Shown here: piece after piece, positions 1 through 12,072 of the stretch
How positions within the stretch are numbered: the stretch's first letter is position 1
Layout of the letters: each line of letters opens with the position of its first letter
Assembly (NCBI GenBank): GCA_036417435.1
Contig: CM070899.1
Span: 103,666,368 to 103,730,367, forward strand
DNA: 64,000 bases
Source: Inia geoffrensis
Taxonomy: Eukaryota > Chordata > Mammalia > Artiodactyla > Iniidae
Direction of reading: 5' to 3'
The notes under the pieces: generated by a model
Seen by the model: the letters and a program-made list of their open reading frames with translations, nothing else
Database searches by the model: none
Told to the model about the DNA's origin: nothing
Position numbers and translations under genes: made by a program

Positions 1-424
1 CCCGCACCCTAACACGTATGCTAAGACTAAACCAGTGTCGTACCCTAAACTGTACCCTAAAACGTCCCCGTTCCCTAACCCTAACACTAACACTTAGCTG
101 AAGCCTTACCCTAACCCATAACCTGATACTAAGCCGTACCCTAACACGTACGCGAAAACTAAACCGTTGTCGTATCCTAATCTATACCCTCAAACGTCCC
201 AATTCCCTAACCCTAAAACTAACCCTAACCCTAAGCCTTACCCAAAGCCTTGCCCTAATCCGTACCCTAATCCTAACCCGTACCCTAACACGTACTGTAA
301 CCCTAAACAGTTTTCGTACCCTAAACTGTACCCTAAAACTTCCCCGTTCCCTAACACTAACCCTAACGCTAAACCTAATCCTAACACTTACCTGAAGGCT
401 TACCCTAACACGAACCTGAATTCT
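1..424 (-). repeat. Degenerate telomere-like repeat, left arm
   Basis: The plus strand is made of CCCTAA and one- or two-base variants such as CCGTAC, CCGTTC and ACGTAC. The G-rich strand (TTAGGG) is the minus strand and therefore runs outward, away from the palindrome centre, as at a true chromosome end. The array is cut by the window start. At its inner edge it joins the satellite inside a monomer, at the same base as in the right arm (about 50247). The open frames seen here result from the hexamer period and are not genes. Confidence 0.9.
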
Positions 425-747
425 AACGATGATTCTAAATGAAGTAAATCACACAGAAAAAGAAACTTTTCATAAGATATCAGAAATAGAGAGAATGTAA
501 ACTTGGCTACACATGAACTGAATTACAAAAGAGAACAGTCTCACATTTAGAAAACAAACATATTCTTTCTTAAAGCAAAAGTTCAGTTAGGGTGCTTCAC
601 AAAACAAGATATTGAAATTAGCTCAGATACCTTTCCATAAGCCAAATATATAATAGACAAGACATACTCCTTACTCAACGAAATAGACTCAAAAACCCAT
701 ATTCAACAGACAGGAATATACCTGAATAGTAAGAATCTTAAAACCTA

Positions 748-813
<66 letters not shown>

Positions 814-840
814 TATATATATATATACATATACATATAT
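748..840. repeat. Self-complementary microsatellite GT-AT-AC
   Basis: A GT run is followed by an AT run of about 40 bases, an AC run, then AT again. Because GT and AC runs are reverse complements, the tract can fold on itself. At the equivalent place in the right arm (about 49910-49930) only a short ACATATATATACAT is found, so the expansion is confined to the left arm. Confidence 0.95.
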
Positions 841-1727
841 CTCCATAAGAGAATCAAGTGTGTGTAGAGCGGCATGAACACAGCAGTGAAAATCCGCTAA
901 ACCCCATTATAAAAATAAATTTCAAAAACAGAACGCAAAGACATGGAAATAAGAGAGAAATCCTTAAATTATTCGTTCAGCACTTGTGATGAAACCTGGA
1001 TTTCACACATCTACACCCACAGCTGGGTGAGACATAAGGCTGGACACTTGGGGCTGAGGGGATTGATGAGGTTCGGTGAGCAAATGTACACGCTTTGAAA
1101 TAACTCTGCATGCTAGCCATTCAAAGGTTTCAAAATCTCCAGGTTTAAGGGATTCTTCCTTCAGCTAAAACATGAATGGGAAACTAAAAGGCTGGAACAC
1201 CATGTGATTGGGCAAGGTTTCTAAAACCCATCTCAGTTTTTGTCCCCTGGTACTCGGATTCGCCATTCCAGATGCTTTAATAACAATCTCCACACTTGGA
1301 GAGTCAGTGCCCTTGACCTCCTCTTTGGCACACTATGCAATTTCTGCAGAGGATGAAAGGAATACGGAGAACCAATTGGAGACTCACTGTAGGTGTTTGG
1401 AGGGGCACATTTAACTCATAATTTACCACCAGGAAGAATAATTAACCAAAGGCTCAGCCTGCCTTGCTGGTACCAGAAAAGTGCCTGAAACAATCCTGTG
1501 GCTTTGCGGCCAGCTCACAAGAAAATGAGTTGAAAAAAGGAGCTCAGGGGCACTGCAATTCACAAGCCTGCAGTTATAAAGGACAACTATGGTCCAAAAA
1601 TATATTGAAGTAAGGCTGCGAAGAGGACTTGAAAGCGAGGCACAATTGCAGGAAACAGATTTCAGGAGGTAGATTGGAATTGCATTTAAAGCATATGAAA
1701 AGGGGCAGAACTTCGACAATGATGCAT

Positions 1728-1799
1728 TTGGCCAAAAAGGGCATATGCGTTTTTTCCTGAATATATTCAAGAAAAAATGCATACGCCATTTTTGGCCAA
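1728..1799. repeat. 72-bp palindrome inside satellite monomer
   Basis: It begins TTGGCCAAAAAGGG and ends with the near-complement CCATTTTTGGCCAA, centred on AATATATT. A few mismatches have accumulated. It matches the palindromes at 48954, 57749, 59504 and 62949. Confidence 0.95.
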
Positions 1800-2845
1800 C
1801 GGAGCAAGCGAGCAATGGAAATCCGCACTACATGAAGTCTCTCTTCCCACCAGTCAAAAAAGACATCTGAAAAATGTATTTAAACCAGAAAGGTAGGACA
1901 GGCCACGGAGAACAGGGAGCCTTGTTATGCTGATGGGCGGGATGTTAATTGCCAACAGCCACTCTGGAGAAGTGTATGGTGTTTCCTGAAACATCTATAA
2001 AAACAAAGCTACAGAGCCTAGAGCACTTCCACGTATGATCCTATAGCTCAGGAAAATTAAAATGAAAAAGACACAGCCACCCCAAATTTTGGGGCTGCTG
2101 TGTTTAGAATAACCTCGACTACGGTACCACTTAAATATCCCAGAGAGAGAAAAGTGGATAAAGAAGTTGTGGTACTTACGTACAATGGAATATATCTCAG
2201 GAATGAAATCAATGTCATCAGGCCTGTAGCAGCATAATCAGTGGATTTAGGAATGATGATTCTAAGTGAAATAAATCACACAGAAAAAGAAACTTATCAT
2301 AAGATATCACTAATAGCGGGAATGTAAACTTGGCTACACATGGACTGAATTACAAAACAGAACAGAGTCTCACATTTAGAAAACAATAATATGTTTGCTT
2401 AAGGGGAAAGTTGAGTTGGGGTGTTGCATAAAACCAGAGATTAAAATTAACACAGATACCGTTCCATAAGCCAAATATGTAATAGACAGAACCTACTCCT
2501 TGCTCAACGAAATGGACTCAACACCCCGTATTCAACGCATAGGAATATACCTGAATAGTAAGAATCTTAAAACCTATGTAGTTATGTGTCTCCGTAAGAG
2601 AATCAAGTGTGTGTAGAGTGGCATAAACACAGCAGTGAAAATCAGCTAAACCCCATTAAAAAAATAAATTTCAGAAACAAATCACAGAGACAGTGAAATA
2701 GAGAGAAATTCTTAAATAATTCATTCAGGGCTTGTGATGAAACCTGGATTTCCCACATCTACACCCACAGCTGGTTGAGACATAAGGCTGGACACTTGAG
2801 GATGAGAGGATTGATGAGGTTCAATGAGCAAATGCACACACTTTT

Positions 2846-3959
2846 GATTAGAACATTTCAAGGTCTCTCCCTGTCCTAATTTACTAAAGGTAAAAGAGAA
2901 ACAAGAAAGAGCTAATTATGCAGAGAGCAATATATAAGATTCCTTTACTTAATGTATTTATCTGATATACACAAATATTGAGAAATATAGATTCATTTCA
3001 TAATGGTCAAGAAAACAGGGGGAGGAACCTCCATGCCAGCAGTATATATAAAATGGAATCAATATTGCATAAACTTCAGCTTAAGCTTAGCTACTAGGTA
3101 CTAACTCTTCTCATGAGGAAGCAATAACTCTCCATCATTTGAAGCTCACTGAGGGCTCAGTCAGCTGGACACTTAGGGTGTAGTTTCCTTACTCGAATTC
3201 TGTACTTGCATCACAGAGCAATGAAATATTCCCAAAGAATTTTTAAGCATGAGGTTGGGAGCCGAAATAAGAAAAATGAATCCATAGTCTGCCCTACCAT
3301 CTGTTCCGCGGGATATTACCACCATCGTGGCCCAATATGACCTTTCCACTTTTCTCTGGGCCTCGCTACATTCCACCTCCATCCTCTCATTATATCTTAC
3401 CTATACTTTGAAACGACTCTAGTTTTTCCACTTATCTTTATCAACAGTAATTCAAAGAGCAACTTTGTATATAACTCCTTAGAAACCTCAGATCTGACTC
3501 AGTAATACATGACCTCCGAAGTCCAAAGTTTTCCTAATACCCTTTATTATTTTTTTTCTATTTTCCATGTACTTACACTCTCTGGACCTCCACTGTTCTC
3601 AGGTTCGTCTGCCCTGAGAAATCTGTCAACCTAGACATAGACCTAAGTACCACCCCCTAATTATCTCCTAGGGAATCCAGTTTTTAAAAAAGGCTCAGCA
3701 AGCCTTATGGACATTATTAAAGACTCTTTAAGATAACCCATGGGAGATAGCAGTGCACCCACAGATATCTATTTAATACACCCTCAGAGTATTTAGTTTT
3801 TTTCTTTTTTATAAAGTCTCTTCTGTCCAATGAAGACTCTCAGCTCTTCTTCTTCAACATATGCAGTGTCTCCCCCTTCTGATTACTCTCTGCTCTATCC
3901 CAGGGTCACTCCCTTTCCTGATATTACATTCTTTCCCAATTTTGTATGTTAGTAAAATC
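2846..3959. other. Unassigned sequence between satellite and L1M
   Basis: No repeat family or gene was recognised. It is mirrored at 46801-47912. It holds a 69-codon ORF on the minus strand, described separately. Base composition is AT-rich and ordinary. Confidence 0.5.
3173..3382 (-). other. Small ORF preserved in both arms, coding status unknown
   Basis: This 69-codon frame is open in both arms (partner 47374-47583). By eye I find three nucleotide differences: two silent and one Arg/Lys exchange. The neighbouring 130 bases differ at about six places. The protein begins MEVECSEAQRKVERSYWATM. I recognise no domain, signal peptide or family, and see no splice or promoter context. With so few differences, chance or a local gene-conversion patch explains the pattern as well as selection would. 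Confidence 0.2.
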
Positions 3960-5290
3960 AAATAACATAAAATATAACGTGAATTATTATAAAGGGCACC
4001 GTTCAGTGATATTAAATACATTCATATTATTGGGGGATGAACATCACCATTTATCTTTCTAATTATTTTCTATGTTTTAAAACTGTGACTCTATATCCTT
4101 TAAACATAACTTTCCTTTTTGTTCCATAACCACCCGAAAAGCATCACTACCCTCCCAATTTCTATGGTTTTGACTACACTAAGAACCCCATATGATTGAA
4201 ATAAGTAGTTGTATTGTTATGACTCACTAAAAGTCACAAAAATGGCATTTTGGTAGCTAAATTTCCTCAAGATTCATCCATGTTGTAGCATATTCCTAGA
4301 TCTTTTCCTTCTTAACAGTGAACAATATTGTATTATATGGGTATAGCACGCTGTTTATCCAGGAACTAGTGGATGAACACTTAGGTTGCTTTCATATTTT
4401 AGCTACTGTGATTATTACTGCTCTAAACACTGGAGTACAAATGTTTCTTTAGGATGCTGACTTCAATTCCTTTGGGTATAACTCATAGTAAAGTTCCTGG
4501 ATCATGTAGTAACTCTATTTTTCAATATCTGAAAACTTGCCATACTCTTTTGCAAAGCAGCTGTATCATTCTACATTCCCACTGACATAGCACAATGCTT
4601 CCAATTCCCTCACATCCTCACCAATACTTGTTTTCTGCTTGTGTAGTGTCTATGTGCTTGTGTGCATATGCATGCACACACATATATAAACATGCATTTA
4701 GTGATATGCAGCATCTTTTCAAGTGCTTAGACATTTGTACATCTTTTTGAAGAACCATCTATTCAAGTCTTTTATCCATTTTTGAATCAGGGTGTTTGCT
4801 TTTTGTTGAGTTGTAAGAGTTCTCTCTATATTCTGAATAGAAATCTCTTGTCAAGATAGGTGGCTTTCAAATATTTTCTCCCATCTTGTGGGTTGCCATT
4901 TTATTCTGTTTACATTTCTTTGATACACATTTTTTTTTAATTCTGTACTGCAAATTGTTTATTTTTTTGTTAGCTGTACCTCTGTTGTTCCTTCATTTCA
5001 TATTGAGGAAAACACTGCCAAATCCAATGTCATGAAGCTCTTGTCCTGTGTCTTCTTCTAAGACTTTTTTATTTTATTAGGTCTTATATTTAGTTTCTTG
5101 ATACATTTCCATTAATGTTTGCATATGATGTTAGGTGAGGGTCCACAGTCCTTCTTTTGCATGTTGACAACAAGACTTCTCAGCACCATTTGTTGAAAAT
5201 ACTATCCTTTATACTTTGAAAAGTCTTGGCAACTTGTCAAAAATCATTTGGCCATGTATCAGGGTTTATTTCTGGGTGGTCTATTCTATT
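3960..5290 (-). mobile_element. Old L1 (L1M-type) 3' fragment, antisense
   Basis: The plus strand shows the complement of the 3' part of an old mammalian L1, with the familiar antisense run AAGATTCATCCATGTTGTAG near 4269 and GTGGATGAACACTTAGGTTG near 4370. It is strongly diverged and has no long frame. The mirror copy is 45471-46800. The subfamily was assigned by recollection of the L1M 3' region, not by alignment. Confidence 0.8.
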
Positions 5291-6129
5291 CTATTAGCCT
5301 TGAATAAGGGAGAAAATAGTATAACCTATCCAGGTTGATGAAGAACATAAAGAAAGACCAGGACTGAGAATTAGGAGGGCAATATAAAACAGTAGGGAGT
5401 AAAAGACAGTGTGAGAGAAGATCTTGTATTTGCAAGTTCATGGAAATATGATCACGTTAAAACACTAAACACTTGACTTTGAACAATACAGTAAATGTAC
5501 TAGCAAGAAACATAACACTTACCCATCTCTGGGAAATATAGTATGGGCATAAATTTAAAATACACACAAATATATTAAAAGGGGAAGGGTTTTCATGGTG
5601 TGAGAATATTGTGGGATATGAAATACAATTTACTTCTGTTTTACCATTGTCTCTAAAATTTGTCAAAGTGTATATACAAGCAATTCCAATTCTGGTAATG
5701 TGCTTGACAGGTTTATATATGAACTTTAGCCGACTAGTAAATGTACATTCATAGTAGGACTGTTCTCTAACCCAAAAAACAAAACACAAAAACTGAAAAG
5801 ACTAGAGTTCATTTTGTCAACACACATAGAGATGCAGTGATGGTTAACAGTCCAAAAACAGAAGGTGAACATGGGTGCAAGAGGTTAATCCCCAGGCTGG
5901 GTTAGGGAGCAGAGTTTGAGGGTAACACAGGTAGAAAAGGCTTTTGTCCTATCCTTGATTTTTGAGGTATGGAAATTCACAGGTCACTAACTTCATTTCA
6001 AAATGAATGAATGTACTATTCAATTTATTAAAACAAGAGAAGTAAACATGAGTGATAATAAATTACAAACTGTCACTAATCAAATAAGATACTAAGAAAA
6101 ATTAGATAATATGATTTAAGAATAAAGTG
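5291..6129. other. Unassigned sequence
   Basis: AT-rich sequence with no recognisable element. A 110-codon minus-strand frame at 5457-5789 is broken in the mirror copy (44641-45470), which argues against coding. Confidence 0.5.
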
Positions 6130-6556
6130 GAGAGCCTGTGCAACATGGTAGCATTCAAAGACCCAGAGCTTGATGCCTCTCATGGGCACACCAAAGTCAC
6201 AACTCTTTACAGAATAGCAATTGATGAAAAAGGCCGGCCGCTACCATAAAAGATGTTTTAGAGCTAAAGATATAAGGAAGGCACTTGGGCAAGACAAGAA
6301 GGAAGGGCAAACTCTCAATAGAGTCAAGACCCATACCACCAGGTGGGTGGACCACAAATGGGAGAATAATTACAATTTCTGAGGTGCTCCCAGGTAGCAA
6401 GGGGTATGAACAGAATATCAGGCTCCCAAACCCAGGGATCCTGTGCTGGAAAGAAGAGTTCCTAGAAAGTTGGGCTTTGAAGACCAGTAGTGCTTATTTT
6501 CCATAGAGCCAGAGGGTTGTGGGAAATAGAGAGTTCAGACTTAAAAGATGCTCACA

Positions 6557-6764
6557 GGGCTTCTTGGGTGGCGCAGTGGTTGACAGTGCGCCTGCCGATG
6601 AAGGGGACACGGGTTCGTGTCCCGGTCTGGGAGGATCCCACATGCCGTGGGGCAGGGGCCTGAGAGCCAAGACTGCTGAGTCTGTGTGACCCGAGGCTGT
6701 GCTCCACAACGGGAGAGACCACAATTGTGAGAGGCACGCGTACCGCAAAAAAAAAAAAAAAAAA
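6557..6764 (+). mobile_element. CHR-type SINE in L1 5' region
   Basis: The tRNA-derived head (TGGCGCAGTGGTTGACAGTG, A box) is followed by GGTTCGTGTCCCGG (B box), the CHR body and a poly-A tail. Exact target duplications AAAAGATGCTCACAG flank it (about 6543 and 6765). The copy at 43990-44213 in the right arm has the same site, so insertion preceded the inverted duplication. Confidence 0.95.
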
Positions 6765-7985
6765 AAAAGATGCTCACAGTATCCCACATGACCCGGGAAT
6801 CAGAACAGAAGCAGTCATTTGAAAGGATACTGGGTCACACCTCCGTCCTGATCTTGGAGAGTTTCCCAGAGAGGCAAGAGGCAACTACAGCACAGCCTCA
6901 GGGACATAGACACTGTCAGCAGCCATTTGGGGGAGTTCCTTCTACCTTGTGGCCACTGGTACAAGCAAGCATAATTTCCGAATCCTCCCTCTATATTTTT
7001 AGCTTCAGGACCTAGCCCTACCCATTTCCACCAACCATAGACACAAGTACTAGGATGCTGCAGGCCAAGCAACTGAGAAGGGTCATAGCTCCATCCACAA
7101 GCAAACAGGCTGCCTTCAGACCTTCTCAATGCACAGCTGCCCCTGGACATGGGCACAGCCACCAAAAGCCCCAGGACTAGCCTCCACACCTCCGTGGACA
7201 GACACCAGCCCTAGAGTCCCTGGCCCCTCTGACAAGTGAGCCTGCTCTGCCCTTGGAATCAGCCTCACCGTTGGCAGGTGTTTACTGCACAGGGACTAGA
7301 TGGAGCTTGGACTTACCCAAGAGCAAACATGCTCTATCGGGGGATCAGCCGCATACGCCAAGAGGCACACACCAGCTCCAGGAATACCACAGCCCAGCAG
7401 CCTGTGTGACCAGAACACTCACTTGCAAGCCAGAAGCAGCCATGCACTCAGATGGGTCCTGACCCTGCCCATCAGAATGCCAATACAAGATTAGAGATAC
7501 CACAGACCCTGCAGATAGCTGTGTCCGGGAGAGTTATCCAACACCAACTCTAAGAATCCTGGGTCCCACCACCAGAACTCAGGACCTGTGTCTTCTTTCC
7601 AGTAGCCAGCAAAGCCCCAGGAACAATGACTTGGCGCTAGCCCTGATATCACCTGAAATGCAACTCTACCCATAAGTGAACCAGCACTAGATTTGATGTC
7701 TCCCAGCATTGTGCAACCAGCTGCCTTATGATTTAGTCCCAGCAAGCAACACAGACAGCCTCCATACAAGGCAGAGCCTGGAAAAGAAGCAGTCTGGGGG
7801 CAGCCAAGCCTACCAGGCCACCCACAGTAGTCAGCCCACCACAACAGAAGAGCCCACACAGCCCACATAGGGGGTACACCTAGAACATATAGTTCTAGTG
7901 ACCAGGGGACAGTGGGCTCCTGGGACACATAGGACCCCTCCTACAAAAGGCCACTTCTCCAAGGTCAGGAAAGGTAACGAACCTA

Positions 7986-8830
7986 CTACATACATAGCAA
8001 CAAAAACAGCAAGTTAAGAGAAATGAGGTGACACAGAAACACGATCCAAATGAAGGAACAAGATAAGAACTCAGAAGATCTAAGTGAAGTGGAGATAGCC
8101 AATCTCCTCAAAAAAGGGTTCAAGGTAATGACTCTAAAGATGATCAAAGAACTCAGGAGAAGAACTGATGACCAAAGCAAGAAGTTAGAATTTTTCAAAA
8201 AAGAGTTAGACCATTAAAGAACAACAAAACAGAGGTGAGGAATACAATAACTGAAATGAAAAATACACTAAAAGGAAACTACTGTAGACTAAATGATACA
8301 GAGGAATGAATCAGAAAACTGAAGGACAGAGTACTGGCAATCACTGAAGATTAACGGTAAAACAATATATTAAAATGAAATGAGGAAAGTTGAACAGACT
8401 TGTGAAACAACATCAAGTGTACTAATATTTGCAATATATTGGTCCCAGAAGCAAAAAAGGAAAGAGAAAGCAGTGTAGAACAAACCTGAAGACATAAAAG
8501 CTGAAAACTTTCTTAACCTGGGAAAGAAAACAGACATCCATGTCCAGTAAACACAGTAAGGCCAAAACAGGATCAACCCAAAGAGGACCACAACAAGACT
8601 TACTGTAAATAAAATGGCAAAAAAAAAAAAAATAATAAAGATAAAAAGACACTATTAAACGGAGCAAAGGAAAAGCAACAAGTTATAAAGATGGGAACTT
8701 GCATAAAGTTATCAGCTAACTTTTCAGGATAACCTCTGCATGCCAGAAGGGAGTGGCATGGTATATTTAAAGTCCTGAAAGGGAAAAGTCTATAACTAAA
8801 AATACTCTACCCGTCAAGGTTCTCCTTCAG
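7986..8830 (+). pseudogene. L1 ORF1-like remnant
   Basis: Reading the plus strand gives short stretches rich in Lys, Glu and Leu, for example after 8055 (DKNSEDLSEVEIANLLKK), typical of the L1 ORF1 coiled coil. ORF1 protein is the RNA-binding chaperone of the L1 particle. Stops occur every few dozen codons (for instance TAA at 8215). It is followed by AT-rich linker sequence. The mirror copy is about 41910-42790 on the minus strand. Confidence 0.6.
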
Positions 8831-8874
8831 ATTTGATGGTGAGATCTAAAATTTTACAGAGAAGCAAAACTAAA

Positions 8875-10090
8875 AGAGCTCAGCATTGCCAAACAATCTT
8901 GAGAAAGAACAGAGCTGGAGGTATCAGGCACCTTGACTTCAGATTATACTGCAAAGTGACAGTAATCAAAGAGAACTGGCCCAGAGCAAAAACAGACACA
9001 AAGATCACTGGAATAGAATAGAGATCCCAGAAAGAAACCCACACACTTATATTTAATTGAAAAGCAGGCAATATGGAGAAAAAACTGTCTCTTCAATAAG
9101 TGGTACTGGGAAAACTGGTTAGCTACATGGAAAAGAACAAACTTTGATTATTTTAACACACCATATATAAAACGCAAAACTGAATAAAGGCATAAATGTA
9201 GGACCATAAAATGCCTAGAGAAAAATAAGGAACATTCTTCAACATAACTGATAGAAACAGTTTTAGGTTCAGTCTACAAAGGCAAATGAAACAAAAGCAA
9301 AAATAAACAAATGGGACTTCACTACACTTAAAAGATTTTGCACAGCAAAGGAAAGCAAAGACAAAATGAAAAGACCACCTGCTGAAGGAGAGACAATATT
9401 TGCACATAATTAGAGGTTAACACCAAAAAGATGACCAATCAAGGGTTCATATCTAAACTACAGATACAGCACATACAACTCAATATCAGAACAACACCCA
9501 AAATCTTTTTTTAAAAAATGAGAAGATCTAAATAGACATTTTTCCAAATAAAAAAACACAGAGAGACAGCCAGAACTCACAAAGATGCTAAGCATAACTA
9601 ATCTGCAATAAAATGCAAACCAAAACAATGAGATATATCTCCGCAGCCTTGTCAGAATGGCTGTCATCAAAAAGGTCAAAAATAACAAAGGTTAGTGAGG
9701 ATGTGGAGAAAGGGAAACTCTTGTACAGTCTTGATGTGAATGTGAAGTAGTGCAGCTACTGTGGAAAGCCGAATGGAGGTTCCACAAAAAAACTAAAAAT
9801 AGAGCTATCATAATATCCAACAATTTCACTCTTGGGTATATAAGAAGAAGAAAAAAACACTATTTCAAGAAAACAACTGCACACCAATGTTCATAACAGT
9901 GTTACTTGCCATAGCCAAGATATAGAGTCAAACTAAGTGTTCATCAATAGGTTAGGGGATAAAAAAGATTTTTTATGATGAATTCAGCAAAAAATGAAAT
10001 TTTGCCATTTGCAAGAACATGGATGGCCTTTGAGGGTATTGTGCTTAGTAAAATAAGCCATAGAGAAAACAAGTCTTGTAGGTTATCACT
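8875..10090 (+). pseudogene. L1 ORF2 C-terminal remnant
   Basis: The frame starting near 8877 reads as the late reverse-transcriptase and C-terminal part of L1 ORF2 (RKNRAGGIRHLDFRLYCK near 8905). It continues through the cysteine-region equivalent near 9700-9900 to the usual end near 10080. ORF2 encodes the endonuclease and reverse transcriptase of L1. Upstream catalytic parts are absent, and multiple stops and frameshifts are present. Its junction with ORF1-side sequence at 8885-8891 is a left-arm deletion: the right arm keeps 1003 bp more here. Confidence 0.8.
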
Positions 10091-10405
10091 TACACATGGC
10101 ATCTAAAATTTTGAATACAACAACAACAACAACAAAAGAGACTCACAGATTACAGAACAGACTAGTGGTTACCAGCAGGGAGAGACAAGGTGGAGGAGCA
10201 AAATATTGGTAGGAGATTCTGTGGAAGAATCCACTATGTATAAAATCAATAATCTACAGTGACGTACTGTAGAGCATGGGGAATAGAGCCACTCTTTTAT
10301 AAGTATAAATGGAGAACAACCTAAACATTTACAAATCACTATATTTTACCTCTGAAACTAATATAATAATGTAAATTAACTATACTTCCATAAAATATAA
10401 AGTAA

Positions 10406-11849
10406 GAAACAATAAAGGGGAGACATTGATTATTAGATAGAAATCAATTAAATAAACACAACTTTGGGAAATCAATGAATTAAAAAACAACATGTAAGAC
10501 ACAACACTGGCATTTAAAGTGTACGATCTATTCATTTAAGTTGTGAAAAGTGGTACCCATTATCACAATTTTGTATACCTAGGGTAAATTATTATCTACA
10601 AAAATGTTACAAATATTCACTCAAAAAGAAAGAGAAAATTTGCATTGAGCCATTTTAGTATACAAATTTAATATCAAAGTCTCTATGTAACATTGACTTG
10701 AATAAGTTCTGTTAGCCACTTCTAGTTTCTTTGTGATGTAAAATCTTTTAAACCATAAAAATCAGCTTTTCTACATTTTTCCATTAGACATACATAGAAG
10801 TTAAAAGAAATGAGAAGACAGAACAATCAACCAGGAAGGTGAATTTACGGAGAAACAGTCGTTCATTCTCCCTCCTCCTTTTCTTTTCCTCCTTTTCCAG
10901 GTCTCTTTCCGTTCCAATCAGGAAAACTCTTGAGGGTTCTGAGAATATTTCTTTGATGGCTTGAAATCACCATAACTACATCCTCTGCCACAGCTATCCA
11001 CACGGGAACAAACATAAACCTCTGCTATCTACTCACGTAGGAGGGATTCATGCAAAATAAATTCCTACATGGAGACCAACAGGTGAGCTTTCTACCTGTT
11101 CTCTATAATGTCTTTCCATTATCATAAATCCCACACATTATGAGGCAGAAGCAGTTATGTGAGCTTTTCCTTGAAGGCAAAAAACTTGCAGTCATTTCAA
11201 GTACCTGGTGATCATAGGGTACAGCCAGGGAATGTGCCATCCCCCTTGGGGGAGGGTGGTGAATGGGCTCCCACAGCCATGCACCTCCTGATGTACAGAT
11301 TCTGGAGAAACAAAGGGCGGTCACACCGCAGTCAGCCTGTCAGTCTGTCGGGCCACTGGGCAACCCCATCAGCCTGGATGTGACCCCTAAGTTGCTGGAA
11401 GCAAAAGTCTGTCCCCCCTGTGAAGCCAGGGAATTTGGGCCAGAGAGTCAGAGGAGACCGGTAATCAACTCCTCTTCTCTGCTCACGTCCTTGGGGTTAC
11501 AGCAACCCCATCTCCAAACCCAACTCTGATCCTGGAGTGCCAAAGTGCGAGTGTAGGTGGGCTCTGCTGGTGCTTCAGCGCCCTCTGGGAAGCCCCCTAG
11601 TTTGAATATGATTTGAGTTGGATCCTGGGAAACCATCAGAACTTCCCACCACAGATAAATGAGGATGTTCTGGTCTTTAATAGTACCCACGGTGAACACG
11701 GTGGTCCTGGCTGTACTTTCCAACCCTCCTATTTTACCCACCTATTTTTATCCACCTTCCTCCCTGTGAGTACCTTTGACCAACCCCGAGCTCAAACTCC
11801 TGACCTATTACAGTGACTTTGTCAGTCTTTCTTTAAAAATAGACGGGTA
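10406..11849. other. Unassigned sequence
   Basis: No repeat or gene was recognised. From 11100 to 11800 the sequence is GC-richer and open on several frames (to 97 codons). The mirror copy near 38243-38605 has a 120-codon frame related to the frames at 11159-11529, but indels and many replacement changes separate them, so constraint is not evident. Confidence 0.5.
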
Positions 11850-12057
11850 GGGCTTCCCTGGTGGTGCCGTGGTTGAGAGTCCGCCTGCAATGCGGGGGAC
11901 ACTGGTTCGTTCCCCGGTCCGGGAAGATCCCACATGCCACGGAGAGGCTAGGCCCGTAAGCCATGGCCGCTGAGCCTGCGCGTCCAGAGCCTGTGCTCTG
12001 CAACGGGAGAGACCACAACAGTGAGAGGCCCGCTTACCACAAAAAAAAAAAAAAAAA
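11850..12057 (+). mobile_element. CHR-type SINE found only in the left arm
   Basis: A complete element from GGGCTTCCCTGGTGG to the poly-A tail, flanked by 15-base duplications (AAAAATAGACGGGTA at 11835, AAAAATGGACAGGTA at 12058, two mismatches). The right arm has the uninterrupted site near 36860-36890. The insertion therefore post-dates the inverted duplication and was not transferred between arms. Confidence 0.95.
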
Positions 12058-12072
12058 AAAAATGGACAGGTA

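Larger units (their letters stand above)
425..2845 (-). repeat. 1.75 kb satellite, about 1.4 monomers
   Basis: The block at 425-740 (with GTAAACTTGGCTACACATG) recurs at 2252-2580, one monomer apart once an expanded microsatellite is discounted. The sequence is the reverse complement of the tandem array at 57022-64000 and of the copy at 47913-50246. The monomer carries the 72-bp palindrome at 1728-1799. Length and host suggest the common cetacean satellite family; this is inferred from length and not checked against a database sequence. Homology to other monomers ends near 2845. Translated frames across 1423-1828 are not genes, since the same frames vary freely between monomers. Confidence 0.85.
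6130..10405 (+). mobile_element. Broken L1 retrotransposon, left arm
   Basis: The order is 5' untranslated region (about 6130-7950), ORF1-like sequence (about 7990-8830), then directly the 3' part of ORF2 (about 8875-10090) and a 3' end near GTAAATTAACTATACTTCCA at 10371. Most of ORF2, including the endonuclease and most of the reverse transcriptase, is missing in both arms. The left arm has additionally lost 1003 bp kept in the right arm. A CHR SINE sits in the 5' region. Frames are full of stops, so the element is dead. Identification rests on recognition of cetartiodactyl L1 5' and ORF2 sequence. Confidence 0.85.

Noticed and set aside
1423..1828. Frames of 84-130 codons in the satellite, recurring at 48846-49330, 57641-57918 and 59445-60170
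   Set aside because: They recur because the satellite recurs. Between monomers they change freely, including stops and frameshifts, and they run through the palindrome.
6557..6764. tRNA genes suggested by A and B boxes in the SINEs
   Set aside because: The promoter boxes belong to tRNA-derived SINEs; each continues into SINE body and an A tail, so none is a tRNA gene.
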